64,000 bases of DNA, from the NCBI GenBank assembly GCA_025766275.1, contig JAFKAC010000002.1:3162001-3226000 (forward strand), read 5' to 3'. The notes below the pieces were generated by a model. The model saw only the letters and a program-made list of their open reading frames with translations, was not told the origin of the DNA and searched no databases. Of the stretch, positions 35,421 to 47,439 are shown piece by piece. Within the stretch, counting starts at the first letter, position 1. Every line of letters begins with the position of its first letter. Made by a program: the position numbers and the translations under genes. This DNA is from Lactarius indigo. Taxonomy: Eukaryota; Basidiomycota; Agaricomycetes; Russulales; Russulaceae.

Positions 35421-36110
35421 ATGGCAAACCTGTCTGCGGTTTTCAAATTTTGTTGGCTACTATCATGCGTCTCTCACTTTCTCTCCTCAGAACACACTCC
35501 ACTGTACTCTTCCCTTGGTGGTCTCATGAACGCTGCTGTCAATAGATCATATGGTTCACCTCTCTCTCTCTCTCTCAGCCACTATGATGTGTCTGTTAAC
35601 TCTTTGCCATTCTAGTGTGTCTGACTCACATTTTGCTGACACCCATTTTTCTTTGCGTTCCTTTCCGTTTGCTTGCAATGGCAAATTGGTCCGCTATTCT
35701 CAAATACACTCTACCGCGCTCTCATGAGCATTCCTGTCGAAAAGATAGTACAGTGCATCACTCTCTTTTTCTCCTCAGCTTTTGTCGGCTAGAGCGTATA
35801 CATTTTATGGTGTGTCTCTCATCACACGCTCTCCTCACCGTTTGTCACTTACTTCTCTCTCCTCCTAACATGATGGCAAACCGGTCCATTGCTTTCAAGT
35901 ACGCTCCAGTGCACTCTCCTTTTGGCACTGTCATGAACACTCCTGTCGAATACATAGTACGGTGCATCTCTCATCTCTTTTCTCTGTGCCGTTTGTTGGC
36001 TACTATAGTGCCTCTCTCACCTCTCGCTCTCTTCACTCTTGCCATTCTGCGATGGCAAAACGGTCCGCTATTTTTCAAATACGCTGCACCTTCACGCTCT
36101 CATGAACAGA
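35421..36110 (+). repeat. Four diverged tandem units of about 180-260 bp
   Basis: The landmark atggcaaa followed by a form of ccggtccgctattttcaaatacgc recurs at 35421, 35678, 35873 and 36052. Each is followed by ctctcatgaacactcctgtc and a stretch of CT repeats. A long frame at 35615-36178 is a by-product of the array. Confidence 0.75.
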
Positions 36111-36179
36111 ACTACCAACAGACACATCAGATTCTTCCCAGACTTTCACTCCCAAGGCCGAAACCTCAGAAGAAGTGAA

Positions 36180-37225
36180 CAATGATTGATCTCATCAGGA
36201 AAAACCTCCCGCGCTAGTGAGGGATAAACCAGTACGGAGTCAGTAGTAAGTCTGGCGGGCTCTTCCCCCTCTTTTCTTTTCCTCCCATCTCAGCTCACAT
36301 AGGTATATGCATTCACAGATGAACCTACATACTTCCATTCCCATCCCCGTCCCCATCCCCATCTCCTACCCACTTCTCTGCCACTGTCACCGCTTGCTGG
36401 GTATCAGTATCACATGCACCACGTGCCTATTGGATGTGCATCAAGCCCAGGCCAGAGCTTAGTTCTGCCCTTAACCAGCGCTTGGCTCTTATCCTGAGCA
36501 AGCCAGTCCCAAGGTAAGTCTTATCTGAGCTCTTTTTGCCACATTGTCCTGTTCACCGTCAGAGAGCTGTCTAGGCACTCGTGTAATATTAAGCAACTCA
36601 AGGGGTGTGCGTATAGGCCTATACAGAATGGCTGCGCTCCTTCGACAGCTATGTTATGTATGGCCATCTCTGTCATATGAATAGTGTGTGGCTGTCTTAG
36701 TTGCTTTATGCTCTTATTTTTAGATTTCGGACTAAAGCACTACCCATATTTGTGCGTGGCTAGCCATTTAGTGTAGACCTAATAAAGTCTGGTAATTGGC
36801 CTAATAAATTTAGTTACTAAAACATGATAATTGTGTGCCTTTAGCAGAATGATCACCCACTAGCACAGGAGGTTTTCCCTGATGGCCTCACGTACGAGGC
36901 ATTATGTCATCTTGTTAATCTTGCACAAGGTGGGGTAGATGCTCACGCTCCTGGCGTTCAATACAACAGAGCAGTGCAAGATATTCGTGGTGTGGATGCT
37001 CAGAGATTGGCCCACAACTGTGCATCTGGCTGCTTCAATTACTCCCTCAGTAGAGCGCAAGAAAAGTTGTCAACAAAATCTTGAACAAAATTGACTCCTA
37101 GTAGATAGATCTGATGGTCACTTGAAGATGTGTGTATATTCGACATGTGTAAGCAAGCACATAAAGTATATTTTCACTAGCAAGATTTCTTTTGTTTTTA
37201 CATATGGCCATAATCCCATACAGTC
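36180..37225. other. No recognised gene
   Basis: Contains a short ccccat microsatellite near 36340-36365. No coding motif was recognised. Confidence 0.45.
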
Positions 37226-38216
37226 ATGAACTCCCCAGATAGTTATGGCGATCTGGAGCTGGACCCTGCGGTGTTCAATGAACTTGCTGTCATTGAGGCT
37301 ACAATCTTATCTACTTCATCTACATCCACCCCCACCCAGACTGCAACTACACCCGGCCAAAGATTGCCCTCCAAAAAAGAAGTACCACTCACCGACCCAG
37401 ACTTAGACTCAGATTCCAATGGAATGTTTGACCCCACATTTGATAATCTGGACATACAGGATCTGGTGAAGATGGACACTGTGATAGCGGATGATTACCT
37501 GAAGGCCTCACAATCACACCCCTCTGAGTCACACCTAAATGATGACAAATCACTGACACTTTCTTTGTCTCAAGAAACGAAACAGAAGGCAAATAAAAGG
37601 AAATTTGATGAGGAAGGGGGAGGGGGTGAATGCTGGAGCAAGAGGCTAGCCTTGAAAAGACAATGTGGCCGGGGTCAGGCTCACCTGACCAGGACCTCTA
37701 CGCACTCCACTAGGCACTCCTGCAAGCTGCCCCCAGATGGAGTGCAGAAGATTAATGCTGTTACGGACAAGGACACTTGCGGTGGAACTGACTCCGATTC
37801 TAGTGATCCAATTGATTTTCTTTGGTTGTGATTACGATAGCCCATACATGTACCATTCGTTTTTTCTCTTTGCTTTCTGTAAATTACTAGTGATTGGGTT
37901 TACATGTACTGCCTGCACCCATACACAAGAAAACTCCCTTAACGCCCCTTGAGCCGTTGAACGTGCTCAAGAGTGCGTGCATGAATAATTGCAGGCAGAG
38001 GATGGACAAGAGGGGGCCAAGGGATTAGAGGAACCACAGCTAGGATCCAAGCTGAAGTTGAAATGTGAGAGCAAGATCAAGAGATGCAAGTATGGAGATT
38101 TCCCAGACCACAGGAATAAGGTGAAACTGGTACCCATACGAAGCGATCATTACGAGTACGAGTTTAGTCTCAAGTCTTCGGTTCTCTTCTACTCCCCTTT
38201 GCCTCGGCTGGGGTGA
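37226..38216 (+). CDS. Uncharacterised acidic/basic protein, probably two exons
   Basis: The first frame runs 37226-37831, 201 residues. It has an acidic N-terminus (SYGDLELDPAVFNELAVIEA), Ser/Thr-rich linkers and a lysine-rich segment (KQKANKRKFDEEGGGG) like a nuclear localisation signal. A second in-direction stretch at 37993-38216 follows an ATAATTGCAG acceptor and encodes a basic part (KLKLKCESKIKRCKYGDF). The donor is not certain. The N-terminal pattern recalls short acidic peptides at the start of some fungal nuclear DNA-metabolism proteins, but no domain is identifiable. Confidence 0.4.
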
Positions 38217-38599
38217 TACAGTCATTGGACATGGTCGTACACCGAGCGCATGCACCTATGAGGTAACCCACATGCTGGGCAATGGTGTTGTCGAGGTATG
38301 TGTAGGAACAGTAGCGAGTGAATGTGAACGCACCAATATTCTCCCAAAAACCATCCTGACTGGTTGGCCCTAAAATGGTTAACGGCTGAGTCGTCAAGCG
38401 AGAACATGTGACCGCTCGCAGTTTTTGTGAATCCCAAGATGGTTAAAGCTGCTTGATGAACCAAGGGGTTACTGTAAATGTGATGCGAAATGAGGGTCAA
38501 TGTGAGAGCAAAGTGAGCGCTACTGTAGTGAGCACTGGGTGCTTGAGCAACTGTAATCCAATGGCCCTAAGTTAATCTAGCCCAGCCCGGTTGGATCTG

Positions 38600-40620
38600 A
38601 CTGGCCCAACACTCGGAACCGCAAAGGTCCCTCTTTACCACTCTCATCAATGTTTCTCCTCTTTCCCTGTGCTGCTCATGATTTCTCTCTCTCTCTCCTT
38701 GCACGCCACCCTTCACAAGTAACCTCGATGTGCAGTCTGGTTGCCTTGGTGGGAGTGTTCGTTGCTCCCTCCCTCCTGTCTCGTGTTGGTGTTCTTTGAA
38801 CTGTTCAAGGTGCAATCAGTCAATTCTTTGTCGTCCCTCCATCCGCACACCACCCTTCATGATCAACCTCAACACACAGTCTGGTTGCCTCGGTGGGAGT
38901 GTTCATTGCTCCCTCCCTCCTGTCTCATGTCGGTGTTCTTCAAACTTTTCAAGGCGCGATCAGTCGATTCTTTGTTGTCCCTCCATCCGCACGCCACCCT
39001 TCGCAAGCAACCTTGACGCACCATCTGGTTGTTGGCGGTGGATGTATTTGTTGCCCCTTGTTCCCACCTGGCATCCGCAACACTCAAGTTTTTCAAGTCT
39101 TTTATTGATGTGCCATCTGATTGATGTGGTGAGAGTTCCTTCCTGCCTAGGTGACGCTCATTATTCATCTGTTCTCTGTCACGGGCTTAGAAATTTGATT
39201 GCACCTCCTGCAATGAAATACGGCCTTCTCAGTGCTCTCTGGGCACTGCGACGGGGCACAAGTCCTGGGTGCATTGCTACCCACCTCCGGAAAGCACTGT
39301 CTTGGGGCGGTGGGAGGTAAAATTCCTACCCTGTCCAGGGGAGCAGTCCCTGATGGGGGGTCCAGGTGCGAATATTGCTGAAGTTGTGCAGGGGAAGGGA
39401 GGTCAGTCTAGTGTCCAGCCTAGTGACCAGCCTGGGCTTGTTGCTGATTCCGAGTAGCGTTGGTTGCAGTGCACTGTTGGCCTGCCTGACTGATGAGGAG
39501 CAGCTGCACTCACCTGAAGATGAAGTCACTTTGTCGGTGGATTCGGGCAAGGTGCACCACACTGCGCGTCATTTACCACCGCTTTGAAGAAGAAGACTTA
39601 TGCGTCCTGTACCTCGTGCCCGCCAAGCACCATTGCTAGACCCAAAGCCCCCAGCGGAGATGTGCCCCCGCTACGTGGGCCTCTTGTTCAGCCGGGGAAG
39701 GCCCCATGAAGCCTGTAGCTGGGTTAGAATGCATTGGTCCCTCGACTGCCTGCAAGGGCAACCCTCATGTGGCCTCCATTGTTTGCCTAGTGCCAGCGGG
39801 AGACCCAAATCCTCCTGCAGCCGGTGGAGCGGTCCATACGAGCAGGCAGGTAAGGGGAGTGCCAACAGGGTGTCGAGTAGGGGCAGCAGGCCTACGGTCC
39901 TGCTTAAGCTCTTTGATTCAGGTGACGGTTTCTTGACTGTCAGGACGAAGGCACGTTTGAGGGGACGGCTGACTTTTGGCGGCGTCGCCTTGAATGTCAT
40001 GGCAAACTTGCAAGCATGCTTCCACATTGAGGAATTCTGACCCAAGGGGGAGGGATAATTGACATCTGTCAGGCTTACCTTCTCTCTTGTTGGAATGTCC
40101 CACACTGTGCGATGCGTAATTCCGACTTGGTTGCTGGTCTTGTGAAACTGGCTTGGAGCAGGGTGATTTTTACGCCAGTCGTGTCCCTGCTTGGTGTTGC
40201 ACTTGCTCCTGTCGGTGCAGACATGGGTTCAACTTCGGTGCATTTTTCATGAGCGACCTTGACGCATCGTCTGGTTGATGCTCTGATTTTCTGCCCACTT
40301 TAGAGGTTCCGCAGCAGTGAGCCATGTTGGGGAGCCCTTGGCACAGGTGAGTGTGTTGGTTGGTCGATGTCATCATGGCCGGTTCTACTGCCTTTGGTAG
40401 GTAACTGTGAACACTCGCCTTCTCTGACTGGGGTCAATCTTGGGTTTGTCACTACTGTGAGGTGTCAGGAAGACTGGGCAAGAGGAAAACACGGCAGGGC
40501 AGGGCAGGGGTTGTAAGCCATCACTCATCTCGGGTCTACTACTGTGAGTGAGCAGTTCACAAATGTGTTGAATATTTTTCTCTAACATTCCTATTTCTAA
40601 TGAGGGCATCACCAGGAACC
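38600..40620 (+). repeat. Interspersed repeat R1, copy 3
   Basis: The only copy not tied to an arm. The tandem part (units at 38702, 38847 and 38988) is followed by the GC-rich middle (39400-39930) and the 3' part to about 40620. It keeps the intron-like gtaagg...gattcag at about 39850-39922. It carries neither solo LTR seen in copies 2 and 4 and so shows the empty sites. Confidence 0.75.
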
Positions 40621-42199
40621 AAAGTCACATAAACAAGTGAATCTGTGACATGCATGGCTTGATGAGGCTCTCGCTACCTACTTGCACCTTTGGATTATTT
40701 TCAACAGTACGTCTTCTGTATGAGCAGAGCTTCTTGTCAGCTTTTGAGTGACAAAGGATTTGCCTCCAATAGCGCTTTTTTTCGCACTGTTTATGGTTTA
40801 TATGATCTCCTTTGTGCTGTCCACACGTGTACCCTGAATGAGTGCACCTAGTGATAATGCACGCTGACGGTCCGTCGTACACCTTTCTATCACATTAAGC
40901 TCACACAGTTTTCCGGCTTGATGATGCTGTTATTTAAGTTTACAGTTGATGATCTTCTGTACATATTTTATGAACTCATGTCAATGTCGGAATGTCCAGC
41001 CGACCGTTCCTTCGACCATGCCGTTGCTGTTAAAATACTGCCCCACGCCCATGGTTCTTTCTGTGACTTAAGGTCCAGGTCCGCTGAAAGGTATCAATGC
41101 ACTTGTCGGTAGTGATACACCCTGAGAAGCTAGATTGCGCAGTAAGTCCGCTTCTTATCCCTCATTGAAATTATACCACCGTCGACTTTGACGCATACAC
41201 TGACCCTAACAGGTAGCTCAGTCAGGACTATAGTGGGGCTACCTCCACAACTTATCCCTACCGCTCAGGGCGAGATACCCTGTCTACCTACACTCACCAT
41301 GCTGCCATCGTGTGATGATTAACCTATGCTTCATGCCCCACTTCTGAACAACTCTGGACAGCTGACCCATGGTTTCACGTTCACATGTGTGCTACGGCTG
41401 CTTCCTCTCCTCTCATCCGATATTCTGGTGGACCTTTTCATACCATATTGGTGTCCGACACCTAACAACATCTTTCCGTGCATTTGGAAGGTGTCATAGA
41501 CTTTTCTAGTCTTTTCACCGTGCGCCTCTCTGCCTTTGTACTCTGATTTATTTAGTTTTGACTGCTTGTTATGGTCTCTTGATTCTTCAGTTTCCGTGGC
41601 ATTGGGTTGCCTATTCTCGTCTAGGTGTCCCCCTCTTCACACCCTGTCAAACCCTTATGATAGAACATGGTTGTACCCTGACCCCCATTGTACTGGAGTA
41701 TTCCCCGAACCCTGTGGTGTTCCTGTGGTGGATGATACTTGCCAAGTTCAATGTGAGTAAAGGGGTCCAGTCCTTGATGTAAGTAAAGCGTGATTTGGTG
41801 ATCATATTTGTGTCACTGACTCCAGACTCACAGGTTGGTTCCTATCAATTAAAGGGCGTAGTATGAACCCATACTTATGAGTGTAGTGATTCCAGTGTCA
41901 ACGATGGCCGATCTAGAACAGTATTTCAACCGTCTCTGGTTTCCATAAGTAGGTAACAATGGTGATGCGCTGTCGTGATAGACGCCTTAATGAGTATGAC
42001 AATGATCGCTGACCTCTGACCTTGAACAATGGTTGTCGTGTCTGACTCGTGTGAGAATTGAGTTAATGAATTCCATAGTTTGGCGGTTGTGATTAAACTC
42101 ACAAATGTAAACCTACCCCATAAATTAACCATTGTTCTCAGTGTTTCGAATTTGCTTCATGCACTCCAAACTTTCCCCTAACTTCTATGGCCCAAGCCT
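40621..42199. other. No recognised gene
   Basis: Several short frames (for example 40918-41112 and 41536-41760) have no recognisable motif. This may include the 5' end of the CACTA element whose transposase follows. Confidence 0.4.
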
Positions 42200-42420
42200 A
42201 TGTCTGATCCAATCTCTATGGATAATTTCTTGGCTATAGATTCAGAGCTTTCTGCTCATTCTATGTGGATTCCCAATATCAACTCTTTGGACTTTGTCAA
42301 TGACCCTATCAATAGCGGCCCTTATCACATTCAAGATCCTCAGCAAATCAGGTGACCCAATACTGGCCTGTATGTGCTGACGTCAGCACCCATGAATCAA
42401 GTCTATTTGGAACACGAACA

Positions 42421-42984
42421 TGTTGATAAGTGACCCTTGCACACTTAGCGGCTCATACGGACCGGACTTGCAGCATGGACTGCTTTAGATTAGATATACA
42501 GGACTTGTAGATTAGATACTGTTTGATCTGTACAATCTATTACTTATCATTGGATCACCTATGACATCACTGTACCATGACATCATGCGGACTCCTCTGG
42601 ACTTGTCATTGTACTATGCCTTTGTTCTTTCTTTAGCTATATCTTTATTGTGATGTCATTATGATATCATTACAGTCTGGACTCCTATTGTCTTTGTGCT
42701 CCTTGTTCTCCATCTGTACATTCCTTTTGTCCACATGTAGAACAACGTCCCTTGTACTGTGTGACCCTATGTTACATCCTTGTAGTAGTGTCACATCTGT
42801 AAACAGTATAAGTAGTGTACCATGTACGCTCCTGGTCCACATCAGTTCTTACTGTTTGTGTGCCAGACACCCTCTGCTTCACCTCTGCAAGATCTCTCTG
42901 TTGCTGCTTACCAGCTGCCCCTTTATCTCACCACAGTACACTTTGTCTCACTGTGAGTATTGGATCTCTGCATGCTGTTCATCA
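42421..42984 (+). mobile_element. LTR-A solo LTR (copy 4), TSD gaaca
   Basis: TGTTGATAAG to GTTCATCA with a perfect 5-bp duplication gaaca (42416-42420 and 42985-42989). Sits in the first part of the Tnp2 pseudogene. Length 564 bp. Confidence 0.9.
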
Positions 42985-45923
42985 GAACATTGACTTTGCG
43001 ACATTCTGGATATGCTCAAGTCAATGGAAGCCACCAATGTGAAGGAGAATACCAAGGACCGTGTCCTGCAAGAGTTGATCAGGATAAATCGTTTAAAGGA
43101 GATTGAATGGTCTGGTCAATGAAGCAAGCGGGGTGTTAAGGGCGCTATAGTAATTACAGGTATCCTTCAGTCCTTACTCAGTACTGCCATGTCTGACAAT
43201 GCAACAGAAAACTTTTTCGTGGCGAGACACCCCAAGAATCCAACTCTTCTTGCAATCTATGTCACAACTTTGGTCATGTATATTCTATATCGGCTTCCCC
43301 GTTGCGGCACAGCCATCCTACTCGCTGGCATGAGGTGTATATTGAACAGCAAAGCATCACTTCGTTCCTTGGTGAGCGAAGTGCCAATGGACCCAAGAAA
43401 GCTTCTGGTACAGTATGACCTCGATCCAGTCACCTGCAGCTACATTTGCTGCCCTTCTTGCTACTTCCTCTATGATTATTCCCTCTCCAAAACCAAAAAA
43501 AGGAAAGCGCCTGTTTCTTTCGACGACCATCCCCACTTCATAGAGAAGGCCAAAAGCGAGATGTCAGAAGATTCGCAGCTTGCTGTCTCCACTCCGTCTC
43601 ACTGTACACACTGTCGCATTTGCACCGCACCTCCCTGTGGCGTGCCCTTATTCAAGACTATTATTGTCAACACCAAGGCATATACCATTCCTCTATGCAA
43701 GTACGAGGCTCAAGATTTGAAGCAGTGGGTTGGGCGACTGCTTTCCAGGCCTGCCATTGAAGAACTCGTTTTTAAAGCCTTTCGGAGACCTTGCAAAGAA
43801 TACATGGAGGACATGTGGGATGGAGCACACTTGTGCAAGATTCTCCTGAAGAAAGGCGAACAGTTTCTCCCAGGGCCAGCAAATGAAATGCGCCTAGCAT
43901 TTTCATTCTCAATGGATAGCTTTAATCCGTACCATATGAAAGAGGCTAAGCAAACTGTCTCATCAACTGCTATTTGGTTGGTCTTGCTCAATCTTCCCCC
44001 TCATCTGCGACACTGTCCTGAAAACATGTTCCTCGCTGGTATAATTCCTGGACTGAGGAAACCCTCACTTTCTGACGTCAACCATAGTCTTAAACTTCTT
44101 ATTGATGTCTTACTGGAGTTCTTTGACCCTGGCATCCTATATTCTCGAACAGCAAGACATAAACAAGGTTCCCGAGTTCAGGCAATACTCATTCCCGTTG
44201 TCTTGGATATGCTGGCTGTGCGACAGGCTGGTGGTTTTGCAAGCCCAATGGCAACTTACTTCTGCATGCGCTGCAACTTAAAGGTGCAAGATATTGAAAA
44301 TCTGGACAGAGACAGTTGGCCACAATGAGATGTTGTCAAACATGTCAAGGTAGCAAAGCAATGGCACGACACAGAAAATCTTGACAAACAAGGAGCAATT
44401 TTCCAAAATTACGGTATCAGGTGGTCCCCACTCCTTTTGTTGCCCTATTGGAACCCCATTCTATTCACTTCCATTGAACCTATGCATGTTTTTGATGCTG
44501 GGCTATTCCAGACTCATTGTCGGCAGGTTTGGGGTATTGATACATCCAATCTGAGTGGTGATGGGATAATGGCATTGACTGCTAAAGCAATTTCAAGACC
44601 TCCAGACTCCGAATTAGAGAAGTGGTACGAACTCATACGTGTGACTCAAGATTCAGAGCGTCTTTGGGACAAACTTAGTGGAAGGGACTGCACCTGTGAT
44701 ATCCTCTGGCATATTTGCAATGACCACAACTTGCGTCATGCAGGTAACAAGTTGCAATTAGCTGCAACTATTGCCGAATGGGTGAGTGTCTTTGCGCTGT
44801 TGGATGAACCAAATTGGTTACTGTTGTTGGACAAAGCGTAAGGATACACCTGGCGAGACAATCAAACCACCTACTATTCGCCCCACAGGCAAAAGACATC
44901 ATGATGTTTCTACACCTTTTTGGGCCACAAAACTGATGTCGACTCTCGATGTAGTTGTGAGAGGAGTGTCACTACAGATGACTCAGTATGTTGCCTGTAT
45001 GACAGAATCATATACCCAACATGGTCTCTTCTAGGTCGCGTCAAGTCACTTTCTGGGAGACAACAGAGTTCCCTCAAAGGACGAGCAGACGGCTATAGAC
45101 AAATGCGTCCAACAACTAGTCGATTGTGCCACCTGGAATACTGTGTTGCAGGCCAAAAAAATAGTGCTTCAATTTGTCTGTCAGGACCACTGCCAAATGT
45201 CTCGCGAGAAGCTGAATAACCTTCGCAACAAAGAAGAACTGTACGCCACAGCCACCACTTGGGTGCGTGTGCAATGCGTTGCATCGAATTGTTTGGTCTC
45301 ATTTCCATTTAGGTAGAAGCTAATGTCCTTCCTCAAGAACATTCTCAAGTGAATCCCAACCAGAAGCTGAAAATTCCCTCTGGTAATGGTGCTGTACTTG
45401 GCAAGGACATTATGGAGGCCGTTTGGGCAGACATGGTCCTCACCAAACTTCCGTCTTGGGTTACGAAGGCCCCTCCGAATTGGGGTACGATGGCATGGGG
45501 CAAACTCAGCGCAAAAAACTGGAGAGTCATCTGTACCATCCACCTCCCTATCACTTTAATCAGACTTTGGGGAGGAGATGACCTACCCAATGACTGGAAA
45601 GCCACGTTAGAGAACTTCATGGATTTAGTATGTGCGGTTCAGATTGTGAATTTGCGCTCCGTCTCCCGAAAAGAGGTTGAGCTATATGAACACTACATCT
45701 TCTGTTACATGACATCATTCAAGTCATTGTACAAGCTCGCAAAGGTGAAACCCATCCACCACGCTGCCTTGCACTATGGTGATGTCCTCCGGGGGTTTGG
45801 GCCTGCACACACACATAGTGCCACGTTCTACGAGTGGCACATCCACTCTATGCAGAGTGTGAACCACAACATGAAGCTAGGTTTGTTGTTTGATTACAGA
45901 TCGAATCTTATCTCAGCACTACT

Positions 45924-46179
45924 TGTTATTTGTGGTTAAAGCGTCGCTGTTTCCACCTATTCTGTGACTGTACATTGCCCTAAGTCGAGTTACCTTATTT
46001 AGATATGCTTAGTCAGGTTGATATATCCTGCAGAGGACGGAAAATATGCCTTTAGTCTTATATCCTCCTCTGCAGGTGAGTAACTATCTTTACCTTGATC
46101 AATATAGTCTTATATCCTCCTCTGCAGTCCCCTTGTGTCCTCTGTGACTCAAGGGCCCTCTATAGGTCGCATTCTAACA
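45924..46179 (+). mobile_element. LTR-B solo LTR, TSD ctact
   Basis: Starts TGTTATTTGTGG and ends TTCTAACA, 256 bp, with a perfect 5-bp duplication ctact (45919-45923 and 46180-46184). It splits the Tnp2 C-terminal coding part. The duplicated tcttatatcctcctctgcag motif inside it recurs about 53 bp apart. Confidence 0.9.
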
Positions 46180-46986
46180 CTACTGCCATTTCAACCAGGT
46201 GATCTTGAATCAACGTTCATGTGTAGTTCCATGAGGGAGGCAAATTTACAAGCACTACTCTCGGACAACGATCAAGTACGCTCACATGTTGGTGACCTTG
46301 TAGAAGTATACAACAATATTCTTGCAGAGGATATTCATGGGACACGCTTGGCCCATATGATTGACATGGTGCATCTTACACAGCAAACACCAGACTTTGC
46401 ATACAATAGAGATTCTGTGCACGAATCAAGCCTTCCCAATTCCATACTAGCTGGGTTTATACAATTCCTAAAGTTCAAGCACCCAGGACCCAGGATTGTG
46501 GACACCACTGAAGGTTCTTCCAGTGAATTTGCACCCCCCAAGACCAAGTTCCTGACCCTGAACAAGGTCTCCCTCCGAGGTGTCCAATATTCAACAACGA
46601 CAAGTCAAGCGCATGATAGCCATGTCTTTTTCCGGCCTCCCCAGTTGGAGATGTCGAAGCCACAGCCCTGTCCAGAGCCTGGCCAGATTACACATATCTT
46701 CCTTCATTCCCACATTCCTAGTCAATCCCACCACTTATCTGTCTACCTTTGTGTGCGACCCTATGCCCCTCTTCAACCCAGCCCAGAGCTCAACAAGGTC
46801 GACCAAATGTATAGACAGTTTGGTTTCGCTGGTGGTTTTTTGCACCAGAAGGAATTTGTGCCATCTGTCATCATTGAACCCTCAAACGTCATCTCTCATG
46901 TTGCAGTAACACCTCTCTGTATCAGTGGTCATGAGGTGGCACACATTCTTCCCATGGACAAGGTATGTGTCTCTCACTATTTCTAG

Positions 46987-47439
46987 AACAAAAGAACCTA
47001 AGGCGAGACACTTTCAACTACCAGCTCATGCAGATGTTGTTCATGCACACAGAAGACATCAATGTGGATGACCCAGTAGGCGAGTGAAGCCGTTGTAAGT
47101 GAGCATGAAGGGCGGAGCAAACAACACCCATCATAGTACCCACAGATTGTGCCTAGTATCAATGCAGGGCTCACCCTTTCGATACCACATTGCTACCTGT
47201 AACAACAACAATCGACCCTACCTTATTGTTTCTTAGCTTTTGAAAATTTGTTATTATAGTTGTCTATAGGATATAGCACTCAATCGTGGGGCCCAAAATC
47301 TGTTAATTTCTAACTTTGGCCTGATCTGAGCCTGAGCACCCCAAATCTCGGTGGTTGCAGCCAGACCCTGTGCAGCCTTGCATGGCCCGGAGGACTGTTG
47401 CCACTGCAACATCCACATCACCACTATTCTAGGTCATCA
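46987..47439. other. No recognised gene
   Basis: Sequence between the Tnp2 pseudogene and R1 copy 4. Could contain the 3' end of the CACTA element, but no end motif is evident. Confidence 0.4.

Larger units (their letters stand above)
42200..46986 (+). pseudogene. Tnp2-type (CACTA/EnSpm) transposase, decayed, two LTR insertions
   Basis: The frame opens at ATG 42200 and is cut by LTR-A at 42421-42984. The best block is 43189-44328, with cysteine pairs (CCPSCYFLY, CTHCRICTAPPC) and the Tnp2 core LVLLNLPPHLRHCPENMFLA, PGLRKPS, ATYFCMRCNLK. After a TGA at 44326 it continues with LLPYWNPILFTSIEPMHVFD (44437-44841). Exons near 44890-45300 follow, then 45349-45939 (KLSAKNWRVICTIHLPITLI). LTR-B interrupts at 45924-46179 and the C-terminus runs 46180-46986 (GDLESTFMCSSMREANLQAL). 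Several stops fit CGA to TGA. It belongs to a different Tnp2 branch from the gene at 13629. No terminal repeats were found. Confidence 0.75.

Noticed and set aside
42200..46986. KDZ-family transposase
   Set aside because: The core (NLPPHLRHCPENMF, PGLRKPS) and the C-terminal blocks fit Tnp2/CACTA; no KDZ CxC-type domain order was seen.
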